Shown: piece by piece, positions 45,138 through 55,312 of the stretch
How the letters are laid out: the number at the start of each line of letters is the position of its first letter
Position numbering within the stretch: the stretch's first letter is position 1
Origin: Procambarus clarkii
Taxonomy: Eukaryota > Arthropoda > Malacostraca > Decapoda > Cambaridae
Length of the DNA: 64,000 nucleotides
Direction: 5' to 3'
NCBI RefSeq assembly: GCF_040958095.1
Contig: NC_091175.1
Coordinates: 19,004,287-19,068,286 of the forward strand
Program-made: the position numbers and the translations under genes
The notes under the pieces: generated by a model
Databases searched by the model: none
The model's input: only the letters and a program-made list of their open reading frames with translations
Told to the model about the DNA's origin: nothing

Positions 45138-45800
45138 AGGTGTACGTTGGTGGCGGAGGGGCATCTGCCTGCAGTTGCTGGTGCCGGTGTTTCGGCCTTC
45201 CCTTCTGGTGTGGTGTCTGTGGATCATGCTTCGGGTGCGTCGCCTGCGTCGGATGGTTCCGGTTCTTAGTGGGGGGGGGGGGGGGAGGGGGTAGTTCCCC
45301 CTTGATGAGGTTCATGGTGAGCTTGGTGACCTGGTGGTGGTGTTGAAAAAGGCTACTGGCTCTGGGGGTTCTGTGACCCCTTCCTCGGTCCTTGTTTCAT
45401 TGATGGCGGTTTCAACGCCTCTCCGGTCTCCGGCCGCCTCTTATGTATCTTCCGCGGTATCGGTGAAGGTGTTACCGTCTCGGCAGCCATCGCCTTCTTC
45501 TCCTGTACGTTCGGCGGCCTACGTTCGCTTCTTCGGTGTCTTCCGCTTCCTCGGAGGGGGTGTATCGCACTCCCCTGCCTCGTTATGTGACTTGCGTCGG
45601 CGAGCATCGGGAGTGCCCGTTTCCACCTTATTTGATAATTCCTGAGTTTATGCGGGCCCCGCGGAGGCAGGGGATCGTACCTCTACCGACATGGAGTATA
45701 TGGTTTGGGAGGCCTATAAGCACAAGTATCCTCTGGATAAGTTTCCTGAGAAATATGTTCCTGTATCTGAGAAATGTCTTCCTATTCCTGGATTCCTTTG
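45138..45800 (+). pseudogene. ORF1-only element copy A, C-terminal part with frameshifts
   Basis: VVLKKATGSGGSVTP (45335-45380) and YLIIPEFMRAPRRQG, then EYMVWEAYKHKYPL and PEKYVPVSEK (45625-45775), match copy B (VLKKAARPVGSVPAP; DIVVPEFMLRPRRRA; ELLTWDAYVKTSP; PEKYEDSLYS). At least two frame changes and a G-run of 13 at 45270 interrupt it. Confidence 0.8.
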
Positions 45801-46874
45801 TTTGCTGTATGCTGTGGGTTGTTTCCATTTGTGTGCATGGTTGTGGGGTGCGGGTCGCATGTGTGTGTGGGTGGGTGCGGCGGGTTGGTTTTCCCGATTC
45901 CTGCGCGATCCGCTTTGTGGTTGTGGGTTTATTTGTGTGGATTGTGTGTGTGTGTGTGGTTCCTGTGCGTTCCGGTGTTTGTTTGAGTGAGTGTCTGGTT
46001 GTGGATGTCCTGTTATTATGGTTTTTTTTATTGTACTGGTTGTGCATTTGTGTGGTATTTGGTGGCATTCAGGCTGCTAGCGTGGCCCCAACCCGTTCTC
46101 GCAAATTTAATAAGTCAATATTGACTTATTAACTACGTGCATAGGTGACATACTTAACATAATAGATACCCTTAAAAAGATTCATAGAAAACACCGACCA
46201 TACCTAACCTTGTTAGTATCTTAAGATAAGCATCTTGTTGCTTCGTAATTACAATTATTACCTAACCTATAATAGGAATAGGTTAAGTAATAATTGTAAT
46301 TACGAAGCAATAAGATGCTTATCTTAAGATACTAACAAGGTTAGGTAAGGTCGGTGTTTTCTATGAATCTTTTTAAGGGTATCTATTATGTTTAGTATAT
46401 CACCTATGCACGTAGTTAATAAGTCAATATTGACTTTACAAATTTGCGAGAACGTGGCCCAGCCTGGTTTTGTTCTCATTATCATGTATTGCGGTTGTGC
46501 TTTTCTTTTTGTTTCTGTTATATATTCGTATTTCCTTGTTATTATCATTTTGTATTGGTGCTTCTCCATGTGTGGTTTACGGGGCCAGTAGGCTTGTTTT
46601 GCATTATTATTATGTTCCGATGTTTGGGTTGTTGGGCGAGGGTTTGGCTGCTATGTGTTGTAATGTTGTCATTCAGTACTGTATTCCACTGTGTTTGTAA
46701 TTATTGTTGTGTTGTTGTGGTCGGCGCTTCCGGCCGGTGTTTTGGGATTTAGAACTTTTGTTATTTTGTAATTTTGCGCGTTTGTTCTTTTGTGTTCTGC
46801 TTGTTTTGTTCTAGTTTGTGTTCTGTTTTGCTTTTATTGTACCTATACGCATGCTTGCAATTAAAATATAAATT

Positions 46875-46877
<3 letters not shown>
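45801..46877 (+). mobile_element. T/G-rich 3' UTR of ORF1 copy A
   Basis: Rich in GTTTGTGTGG, TTCCTGTGCGTTCCGGTG-type text, like the 52.2-52.8 kb UTR of copy B (TTCCTGTGTGTTCCGGTG). It is interrupted by a fold-back MITE at 46095-46453 and ends in AATTAAAATATAAATTTATA before a (TA)n tract. No reverse transcriptase follows ORF1. Confidence 0.7.
46095..46453. mobile_element. Near-perfect fold-back MITE, family M5
   Basis: Arms of about 178 bp (46095-46272 and 46276-46453) are about 96% complementary. They begin GTTCTCGCAAATTT, carry AGTCAATATTGACTTATT, and meet around TAATAGG. CGTGGCCC stands on both sides (46081 and 46453), so a 7-8 bp target duplication is plausible. Confidence 0.9.
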
Positions 46878-46940
<63 letters not shown>

Positions 46941-46942
46941 TT
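46878..46942. repeat. (TA)n microsatellite
   Basis: TA units with one TG interruption; separates ORF1 copy A from the next retroelement fragment. Confidence 0.95.
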
Positions 46943-46964
46943 TTTTTTATACCTAGAAGGGGAT

Positions 46965-47183
46965 ACCACCTCTGGTGCAAGTGTAGGGACCCATAGCCTC
47001 GGAGACGAAAATAAAGAGTACTCAGAGAAGACCTTGTGGATCCTCACTGAACACTTTGATATTTTCTTCTCCTACCACCCCTATTCTTTTGGTAAGTGTG
47101 TATATTTATCTAACTTTATTTGAAAATGTCATTACTCAAAAAAAGTTACAATATTGATTACATGCAGGGTACAAGGCTGCTTG
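46965..47183 (-). mobile_element. Probable 3' end of the retroelement encoding the 47.2-47.6 kb fragment
   Basis: Lies directly downstream (minus strand) of the stop codon at 47184 and reads into CGTCTCCGAGGCTATGGGTC and CTTGCACCAGAGGTGGTATC. Assigned by position; no second copy in the window. Confidence 0.5.
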
Positions 47184-47612
47184 TCACAAGTTGAACAGCT
47201 CCTCCAGCTCCTCAGATGGCGGGCAGGAACCATGAATGCAGTGAGCATTTCCTCTCTGGATGGCTACACTAAGGCGCTGAAAAAGAAAACTGGCAGCTCT
47301 AGGGTCTCTAGTTGTTTCGATTAGCTTAGACCCCAACTCCTTCAAAAAGCTAGCAGCACTTTTACCCCAGGAACCAAGTGCCTCTGAGGCAATGGGGACA
47401 AAATTGTAGTGGTGCTCAAGGTCTCTGTATTTTCGTGACTTGGCCGCTTCCCGGTGATTGCCAGCTCCTCCTGCTTGTGTAGCACTGAAGTCAACATAGG
47501 TATTGGCTAAAGTTGAAACGCAAGTGTATTCCCACACCAACTGTCTACCATTCTTCCAGGGGTTCACCGTGATTCCGTCTGGGTGACGAAATATATATAT
47601 ATTAGTGAACAA
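47184..47612 (-). pseudogene. Retroelement polyprotein C-terminal domain, 5'-truncated
   Basis: A 142-residue open frame: HPDGITVNPWKNGRQLVW, STLANTYVDFSATQAGGAG, YRDLEHHYNFVPIASEALG, SWGKSAASFLKELGSKL, AASFLFQRLSVAIQRGNA, ending SEELEELFNL. I recognise the PDG...W..GR.LVW...T layout, the FL.ELG segment and QR.S.AIQRGNA as a C-terminal domain found on many invertebrate reverse-transcriptase polyproteins; it may be nuclease-like. The frame is intact but has no RT in front: a short (TA)n stands at its 5' edge (47593-47600). Confidence 0.7.
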
Positions 47613-47988
47613 ATTCGTAATTTTTCCAATATTAACTTCGTAAAGTTGAGTGGTAATTACTTCATGAAGTTAATTAGACACTGAAAGACATAAAAAAAAG
47701 CACTCCAATTTGCAAATGACAGAAATTCAGAGATTTAAAGGCACTCTTAACCTGATATTTAGCATTTGATCAGTTGGGAAGATTTATTGGGAATATGACA
47801 TACTACTTTCAGTAGTGTGTCGTGTGACTCAGGAGTATGTTGTATGACTTGTTCCACTGAAGTTCCATTGAACATTCAAACCATTGATGTTCCTGACTGT
47901 TTCATGTTCAAAGAGTGTGCAATAACACTTGTTCGAGGACTGTTCAACAACAATATTCATATCCCTTTGAGGCATTTACTAATACACT
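47613..47988. other. Host-looking sequence left of the duplicated segment
   Basis: No repeat recognised. It has no counterpart beside the right copy of the direct repeat, which helps define the left border at about 47989. Confidence 0.55.
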
Positions 47989-50452
47989 CAAGCTTCCAAT
48001 ATTCATAAGGATCAAATGCAAACAAATGAATCCAGAATATAATGTGACATTTAAAGTGATATGTGTTACGGTGCCCTCTCCTATTTCTTTCGTTTGCCCG
48101 CTTTAAGAGTCATATCAGCTCTCCCTACTGATTCTCTGAGGTTCAGGGAGCCTATTGATATATGTGGCGACCAGACCGGCTGCCAGTTAAGGGAGAAAGT
48201 TACATTATAAGTTGTAAGTAAGGGGAAATTGGCGCCCTGATATAAAATGAAAGAGTATCCCCTAATGCAGATATGACGCTTTGGAAGGGACACTAGCCGA
48301 TCGCTGATTGGCCGACTTAGGTCGTGGGCGACCAATCAGGGCCCGCCATGACGTCACCGAGTGCCCCAGGCGGCGCCAACGTCAGAGTTGACCTAACCGT
48401 GAAGGCGAGAGGACGCACCTCGGTCAGCTCTCAAGGATTTGAGGCTCTACAAGCCTTTCTTAGTGGATTAGAGCTGGCTATCGCAGCCCATCTTACGTAT
48501 TGGAGACCCCGCGCTTCTGGGAAGCAAAAAGGAACCAAGTTTATTGAGCAAAAGAGTGCCAAACTTGGAAAATATTCGGCGACGACGCTGGGCGGCGACG
48601 CTGGACGTTGAGGGCCTGGAAAGGTGTGGCGGGCAAGCCTAGCTGTGACCGGGTCACATCCACTGAGGGTTTTGGAAGGACGACACCGTTGCTAGGACAA
48701 GGAGCAACGCCTTGTGGAAGGGGCGAGTGTGGGAAAATAGTGATTAGCTCAGTGCCCATCGATGAACCAGGATTGGGGTAGCTGAATCTCAGGGATTGGA
48801 ACGGCGACGACGCGAAGGCTCCACGACACCTGAGGACCTGTGGAACGTTCCTGGATCGTCAAGGATCGACTCAGGAAGCGTGGGAACCTCACACCATCGA
48901 GGGACAGGCGTCGTGAGCCAGGAATGTAAGGTAGATCATTTTCCCTCCCATTACCCCTTTGTGAGTAGGCTAGTTAGGCCACAATATTTACTTATGTATG
49001 TGGCAATAGGACATTAATACTTTAGTAGTAGAATAGGCTGCAAGGCAGCTTGTGTCCAGGACTGTCAGAGAGGACAGTGTGTATGGATGGCAGGACAGTG
49101 AAGAAGAGGCGCCGACGTGGTGAAGAGGCCCTCCTGTGTGAGAGTGTGGGACTCCTGTCTTTCTGCCCAGTTGAAGGAGTGTTGGAGGTCGTGGAAGAAG
49201 AGGCTGACGATCTCCAGACTTATTATCCTTATTTTCATATTCATGTATTACTTGTGATTGTATGTGTGATCATGTAATTTGCATCAGTAAATTCACACTT
49301 TTATCATTGTGTTTAAGTGTGCCTCCATTATAATATTTCTCTATGAGCATACACGAAGGTTATCATAGGTACCTAGGGAACACTACGTTCTCTATAGAAG
49401 TTATTATTGCCTGGAGAGTGGTAAAGACAGCACGGACTTATATAAAAGTGTACCCTTAGCCATCCGATCAGTATCAGTGCCTGAATGGTGGCAACTAGTA
49501 ACGTGGTGGCTAGAGAGAGGTAAAGCCACACAGACCTTCCTGGGAGAGCACCCTGGGCCGACAGTCTAGTAGCAGATCTATGGGAGTAGCAATCTTCTGG
49601 CTACAAACAATATATAATACACCCACTGAACTGCATTGCTGGGGTGCAGATATAATAACCCAGCTGGCGACCTTGTTAAGAAGAAGATAGAGAAGACAGG
49701 CGGGAAAGGAGTTCCTGCAACCTTTTTGTCTGGCAGGCAAGACTCAGGGAGGTTATGGTTATAAGGCAAGCCCGAGTCATCCTTCACTCCTCCACGGATC
49801 TAGGCCGGAACTGTTAACAGTAGTTTCCCCGTGTTTGAATGAAGGGCTTCCAGGGTGAATCAGTGGCACCCCCTTTTGTGTTGGAAGCAAAGACCTGCGG
49901 AGGTGGGCATTGTTGGTCCTCTCCTGTGTGACCAAGGAGACTCCGGTGAATCCCGGGAGTTGGAGGGGCTGAGTATTCGGCCTTTTGAGCCCCTAGCAGC
50001 TGAGTGCTAGCAGAGCCCCGGCCCACCCCCCGTGACATATGTTAATTTATTTCAAAGACTTTCAACAATTCCTAATGTTTAACGACCACGAATATATGAG
50101 TTTATCTTGATTTAACTTGATCAATGCCATTCTTGAGTAATCAAGATCAACATTTGATGCCATTATGATTGGCGTGATCTGGCTGGAGGATTTAAATTCT
50201 AGAAATATTTATATCTGGTCTTGAAGGACAGGTCGTTTTTCTGAAGGACAAACGATTTTACTTCACAGAACAGAAGTCGTTTCCCGTGTGACAGCAAGAA
50301 TGAACAACTTTGACAATTAGGAATTGTCGTTGAACAATTGCGAATAGTTTTGACCTTTAAGACCGTAAACAGGTAAGATAAGAGCAACCCATCCTCCTGT
50401 TTAGATAATAGTTGTTTTTACCTATGTGCACCATAGTACAAAGATTGACGTG
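47989..50452 (+). repeat. Left copy of a ~0.5-kb direct repeat, split by a solo LTR
   Basis: 47989-48063 plus 50038-50452 (CACTCAAGCTTCCAATATTC, GGCTGGAGGATTTAAATTC, CAGAACAGAAGTCGTTTCCC, GCAACCCATCCTCCTGTTTA) match 52831-53372 in the same order. The right copy has no LTR. The match stops inside MITE M1 (after ACAAAGATTGACGT). Confidence 0.9.
48064..50037 (+). mobile_element. Solo LTR (Gypsy-like), 1,974 bp
   Basis: It starts TGTTACGGTGCCC and ends CCCCCGTGACA, so the outer bases are TG...CA with inverted TGTYACGG. TATG precedes it (48060-48063) and follows it (50038-50041). The paralogous segment at 52912 is an empty site (AGTGATATATTAATTT). No Gag or Pol is present. A TATA-like TATATAAAAG lies at 49439-49448. 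Assignment to Gypsy is inferred from the 4-bp duplication. Confidence 0.8.
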
Positions 50453-50559
50453 ATTCGGTCACCAGAGGTCGTCGGGTAAGGGTGTGTTTTGCGCGCCGCT
50501 CTCAGTGCTGACCCAGCTGTTGGTGAGTCCGGACTGGGGGCGCGACCCTCCAACTGCTT

Positions 50560-52218
50560 GTATGGCATCATGGGGGGACCCCCCCCCCCCTTCCCCCAAT
50601 CCGCCGTTCGGAGACGATTGGCCTGGAGTTCTCTGGATGGGCGTCGTACCTAGCCGTGGAAGTGGTTCTTTTGTATATGCTCCGCATTCAGGAAGCTGTT
50701 GTGTTTGGTGTACAGCTTCTCACGAACCACCGGATGCTCGTTAAGTTCCGTTCTCCGACTGTTTATAAAGACTTCGTGGCCCATTATGATGGACGTTCGT
50801 TTACCCTCCCGGATGACGGTGTACCGTCTCTATCTCCGATCGCTGCTGCTTCCTCACATATGTGGCACTGTATGGGGTCCCTTTTGAGTTCTCAGAAGAC
50901 CTACTTCGGTGATATTTCGGAAACATGGGACCGTGGTGTCACTCTGGTTGAATTCCATCTCTTCCGGCAGGTGGAAAGGGGGTCTCGAGCGGTACCAGGA
51001 CCCTCGCCCTGCGTCTCAAGTCTCCTGTTCCATCAACTGTCACATTGATGGAATACACCATGCGCGCCTTCTACACGGGACAGCCTAGAACATGTTTTTG
51101 GTGTGGACTTAAGGGGTACCAGGCGGCAGCCTGCACTGGTGTGGCGGCTGCGCCAGGGAATTTGTTTCAGGAGGAGGATTTTTCCCCCGTTAGTGGCTCC
51201 GGACCTGTCGCCTTGTGATGGTGTGGTGGAGGTTTCCCTGCCGTCTCCTGCCCAGGTGGTGTTACCGGGTTCCTCGGCTTGTGTACCCGTGCATACGGTT
51301 GGTGGTGTGAGTGTACGGGTGGTGGTGTGAGGACCTGCCCCTGCAGTTGGCTTCCTCGCTTCGGCCGGCTTCTTCTCTGCGGGATCCCTCGCCTGTGTTG
51401 GTCCTCTCACTTCCGCCAGCTCCGCCTGCCCTGTCTCCTGTACCAGTGTCACCTGTGGGATGTGGTCTTGTGCCCCCTGTCGTCGAAGCTGCTGTGCTTC
51501 GGGGTCGTACTTTCCCCGCCGTGGGACGGCCGGCCGAGGGCTCTTCTCGGATGTCTACTGCTGGTGGCGACAGTTCCGACGATCAGCGACCTGTGTTGAA
51601 GCGTTATGGGACGACTAGGAGTGTGTCGCCCCTCGTGAGTGGGCTGCTGAATGTGATGTTGAGGGCTCTTTCTCTGTGGAGTGCGAGATTGGTCTGCAGA
51701 GGGCTGGTATGGTTTCGGCGGGTGGCTTGGACTCTCTTTATGGACCCTGTTGTAGGGGTGGGGACCTTGGTTCCTGCTTCGGATGCCTCGCTCGCGTCCG
51801 TTTGTTCCGGTTGCCCGTGGAGAGTGATCCCCTCCTGCCGAGGATGATGGTGAGCATGTTGGGATGGTGTAGGTCCTGAAAAAGGCTGCTCGTCCGGTGG
51901 GTTCCGTGCCCGCGCCCCCTGGTCCGTCGGCGGCGGTATTACCGCCTCTCCAGTCTCCGCTCTCGTCTTCGGTGTCTTGTTTCGTCGGCAGCGGTATTGC
52001 TGCCTCCTCAGCCTTCGTCTTCGTTATCCTCTGCTCCGGGGCGACCGCCTCCGCCCGGGTTTCCGCCTGACATAGTGGTTCCGGAGTTCATGCTGCGTCC
52101 TCGGCGTCGTGCGGTTGTCCGCCCTACCAAATGGGAGTTGTTAACTTGGGATGCGTATGTTAAAACGTCTCCGAGGGCTGCTAACCCTGAGAAATATGAG
52201 GATTCTTTGTATTCTTGA
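50560..52218 (+). pseudogene. ORF1-only element copy B, decayed Gag-like ORF1
   Basis: Same domain order as copy A through several frames. N-terminal domain: EAVVFGVQLLTNHRMLVKF, AHYDGRSFTLPDDG. RRM-like: LTYVALYGVPFEF, EDLLRRYFG. Zinc knuckle CFWCGLKGYQAAAC at about 51092-51133, with His replaced by Tyr. Then LFQEEDFSPV, a Pro/Val/Ser linker, KKAARPVGSVPAP, and PDIVVPEFMLRPRRRA to PEKYEDSLYS and TGA at 52216-52218. The changed knuckle residue and at least three frameshifts mean it is dead. Confidence 0.85.
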
Positions 52219-52296
52219 CTTTGTTCCTGTTGCACCCGTTTCCTATGTGTTACGGTGTTAGGTTTGTATCTGTATGTATCGTTGTGGTGTTGGTGG

Positions 52297-52550
52297 TTGC
52301 GTGTGTGTGGTTGTGGTTTGTGTTCCCGGTTCCTGTGTGTTCCGGTGTTTCTGCTTGTGGGTTTAGATGTGTCGGTGTGGTTTGTGTTTCCGGTTCCTGT
52401 GTGTTCCGGTGTTTCTGCTTGTGGGTTTAGATGTGTCGGTGTGGTTTGTGTTCCCGGTTCCTGTGTGTTCCGGTGTTTCTGCTTGTGGGTTTAGATGTGT
52501 CGGTGTGGTTTGTGTTTCCGGCTCCTGCGCGTTCCGGTGTTTGGGGTTTC
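52297..52550 (+). repeat. 64-bp tandem repeat in the 3' UTR of copy B, about 3.5 copies
   Basis: GTGTCGGTGTGGTTTGTGTT, CCGGTTCCTGTGTGTTCCGG and TGTTTCTGCTTGTGGGTTTA repeat at exactly 64 bp (52361, 52425, 52489). Confidence 0.93.
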
Positions 52551-52830
52551 CTTATTTACTGTGTCGTGTATTTTCTCACTGTCTTTCATGTGATTCATTC
52601 TTTGTGTAAAGTTCTTTTTTTTCCGGTTCTGTGTTTGTGTGTTTTGGTTTTGTGTGGCCCTTCTGGCTTGTTTTGTTTCCTTATTCATTGATTCTTTATG
52701 TATTTATTGTTTATTCACATTTGAGGTTCTGGGTTCTGCTTTTCAGCTTCATGTCTGCTTCAGTTATTTGTATATATTTTTGTTTTCCTGTCTTTTTTGT
52801 ACATATCGTGTTTAATTTATATATAAAAAA

Positions 52831-53372
52831 ATACACTCAAGCTTCCAATATTCATAAGGATAAAAAATGCAAACAAATGAATCCAGAATATTATTTGACA
52901 TTTAAAGTGATATATTAATTTATTTTAAAGACTTTCAACAATTCCTAATGTTTAATGACCACGAATTTATGAATTTATCTTGATTAAACTCTGATCAAAA
53001 CTTACATATAATACGATTAATATTAATAATTATGATTATAATTGATCAATGCCATTCTTGAGTAACAAGATTAACATGTGATGCCATTATGAATGGCGTG
53101 GTCTGGCTGGAGGATTTAAATTCTAGAAATCTGTCCAGTCTTGAAGGACAGGTCGTTTGTCTGAAGGACAAACGACTTCACTTCACAGAACAGAAGTCGT
53201 TTCCCGTTTGACAGCAAGAATGAACAACTTTGACCACCAGTGTCGTTGAACAATTGCGAATAGTTTTGATCTTTAAGACCGTAAACAGGTAGATACCAAG
53301 CAAGAGAGAGAGAGAAGAGCAACCCATCCTCCTGCTTAGATAAGTTGTTTTTTAACTATGTGCATCATAGTA
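52831..53372 (+). repeat. Right copy of the ~0.5-kb direct repeat (LTR-free)
   Basis: Matches 47989-48063 plus 50038-50452 with scattered substitutions and a ~50-bp extra AT-rich stretch (52985-53035). It continues without a break into the rest of MITE M1, so it preserves the pre-insertion arrangement. Confidence 0.9.
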
Positions 53373-53695
53373 CAAATATTGACGTACTAAGCAATTAGTA
53401 GAATTTGGTACTATTCATTTTATAGAGTCCACTAAAATGACGCTAAAAGCAAACTTAAATATTCCTAGGCCTAGTATAGCACATATGTGTACTATATTAT
53501 GCCTTGGATATCTTGCATTAGGCCTACGAAGGTTAGGTTAGTGTAGTTTGTCTTAGCAACGTAATATATAAATGATTTCCGGTTTGTCCGAATTCAATAG
53601 TACCGATTTCTACTTCTAATTGCGTTGTACGTCAGTATAAGTACTACGGTCTTTATCGTTACTCTGAGTACTGCCAAAACAGGAGGATGGGCTGG
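53319..53695 (-). mobile_element. MITE M1 (copy 2)
   Basis: Ends GCAACCCATCCTCCTGC and AACAGGAGGATGGGCTG are inverted; the inside (GACGTACTAAGCAATTAGTA, GGTACTATTCATTTTATAG) mirrors itself imperfectly and matches the reverse complement of 10532-10884. Confidence 0.85.
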
Positions 53696-53778
53696 AGAAG
53701 ACGATTGTTGAGTGTTTACAATCACCCAAAACCATAAAAAAGAAAGGATTTATTGATCATCTATAGCAGGGGAAGAGA

Positions 53779-53966
53779 CCTTCTTGAAGGTCTTTCTCTT
53801 TCTCTTCTCTAAGGTCTCTTTACCTTCTTGAAAGTCTTTCTCTTTCTCTTCTCTAAGGTCTCTTTACCTTCTTGAAAGCTCTTTCTCTTTCTCTTCTCTA
53901 AGGTCTCTTTACCTTCTTGAAGGTCTTTCTCTTTCTCTTCTCTAAGGTCTCTTTACCTTCTTGAGG
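53779..53966 (+). repeat. 44-bp minisatellite, about 4 copies
   Basis: CCTTCTTGAAAGTCTTTCTC, TTTCTCTTCTCTAAGGTCTC at 44-45-bp spacing. Confidence 0.93.
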
Positions 53967-55202
53967 GCCAAGAGCAGCATGTGAACAACTCTGGAGCTGA
54001 AAACACCTCCATGCATAGAGACAGGCCAACAAGCCATTAATGTAACAGCGCCCGACACAAAATGAATAGACACAAAAAGCACCTTTTAAAACACACCTCC
54101 TTTACCCACTTTGATAAAGTCACTCAATAAATTTTAAGATTTTATTGGGTGGTCTATTTTCAGTGAGGTGTGGCATAATTCACTCGAGAGAGAAGCTTCA
54201 GAGGATAATACGACTCGTAACTTGGTTGAGTGAACGTCTTAGTGTTAAGGATGGAAGTCTATTTAAGGTAGAAATTACATTTGCAATACTGGTGAACGCT
54301 TCTAGTGTTTCTTGATTACGTGAGGGCCTTGTTCCTGACTTAGAAAACTAGTTATATTGATTGCTTTAATGATTAGAATTGTATCAGTTATGATGTGATA
54401 AGGAGTTGAGTTTAACACTTAGAGGACTTGGAGTTGTTAAAGGCAGGTGCCAGTCGTATACACACTTGAACACTTGTGCGAGACAACGAAGTATATGGTA
54501 AAGTGGGGACACGGTTATCATCCGTGGGTTTACGTACAGCTTAGTTTACTGAGAGAAGTATTGTTGCGTGGCGCCTGCGCCCAAGCCTAGGCAATGACAC
54601 TATGCACCAAGACGCACCTGGGCTGACTAGCGACGAAAGCGCTTGGGCACTTCACTGGGCTGACTCCTAAGGAATATTACCGAGATGCCGCCAAGAAAAA
54701 AAATGTAGAGGAACTCTACTGAAAGATACATATAGAGAGGGCATAAATAAATTAGTTCAAACTGTTATTTGCACTCTTTAACAAACACACACAAACACAC
54801 GCAATAATACGAAATAATCAATGAACATGTTCTCTCTCTGTTCAGTTTTTATGGAGGCTGTTGCTTCCCTCCCAGATGGGGTGTGAACATGTGTTCTGCA
54901 CTGCAATGTTCTCCTTGTTCTCCGAGGGAACACTCGGCCGTCTCTGGGAGTAGTGAGGGACTATTATGAGCCATAACTGATGGTTCAACTCGCCTATGAT
55001 TATAATAAAAGCAATCACCCGTCATGAAAACAGACTGGGTTTCTGTAATTAGTGTGTCTGATCCACTATCCGTCATATAAGAAGGGCTCTAAAACTTGAC
55101 GAAGCAGTAAAAGTCGGAAGAGAAACGGAGAATAGACAAACACAGAGACAAGAAGATACTGGGTCAGGGAGGAGAGGAAAATATGGAAACGAGAGGCACT
55201 AT
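53967..55202. other. Unassigned sequence
   Basis: No gene, element or repeat recognised. Short open frames only. Confidence 0.5.
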
Positions 55203-55312
55203 GAAAGATGAAAGTAATGGAAGGAGGAGGAGGAAGAGACAAGATGAAAGTAATGGAAGAAGGAGGAAGAGGCAAGACAAGATGAAAGTAATGGAAGGAG
55301 GAGGAGGAGGAG
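55203..55312 (+). repeat. About 35-45-bp purine-rich repeat, three copies
   Basis: GATGAAAGTAATGGAAGGAG with GAGGAAGAGRCAAG recurs three times. Confidence 0.85.

Larger units (their letters stand above)
50453..52830 (+). mobile_element. ORF1-only retroelement copy B, about 2.4 kb
   Basis: The element lies between the two ~0.5-kb direct repeats. The 5' region (50453-50560) shares CAGAGG and CAGTGCTGAC with copy A. After ORF1 comes a T/G-rich 3' UTR of about 600 bp and an A-rich end (TTTATATATAAAAAAATA). There is no endonuclease or reverse transcriptase in any frame. Confidence 0.75.

Noticed and set aside
48324..48611. 95-residue ORF near the 5' end of the solo LTR
   Set aside because: No motif, and it lies fully inside the LTR, where short chance frames are expected.
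50453..52830. LTR retrotransposon encoding only Gag, with the ~0.5-kb direct repeats as LTRs
   Set aside because: The repeats lack TG...CA ends, and the right one is continuous with an intact M1 MITE that extends past the supposed LTR border, so they are duplicated host sequence.
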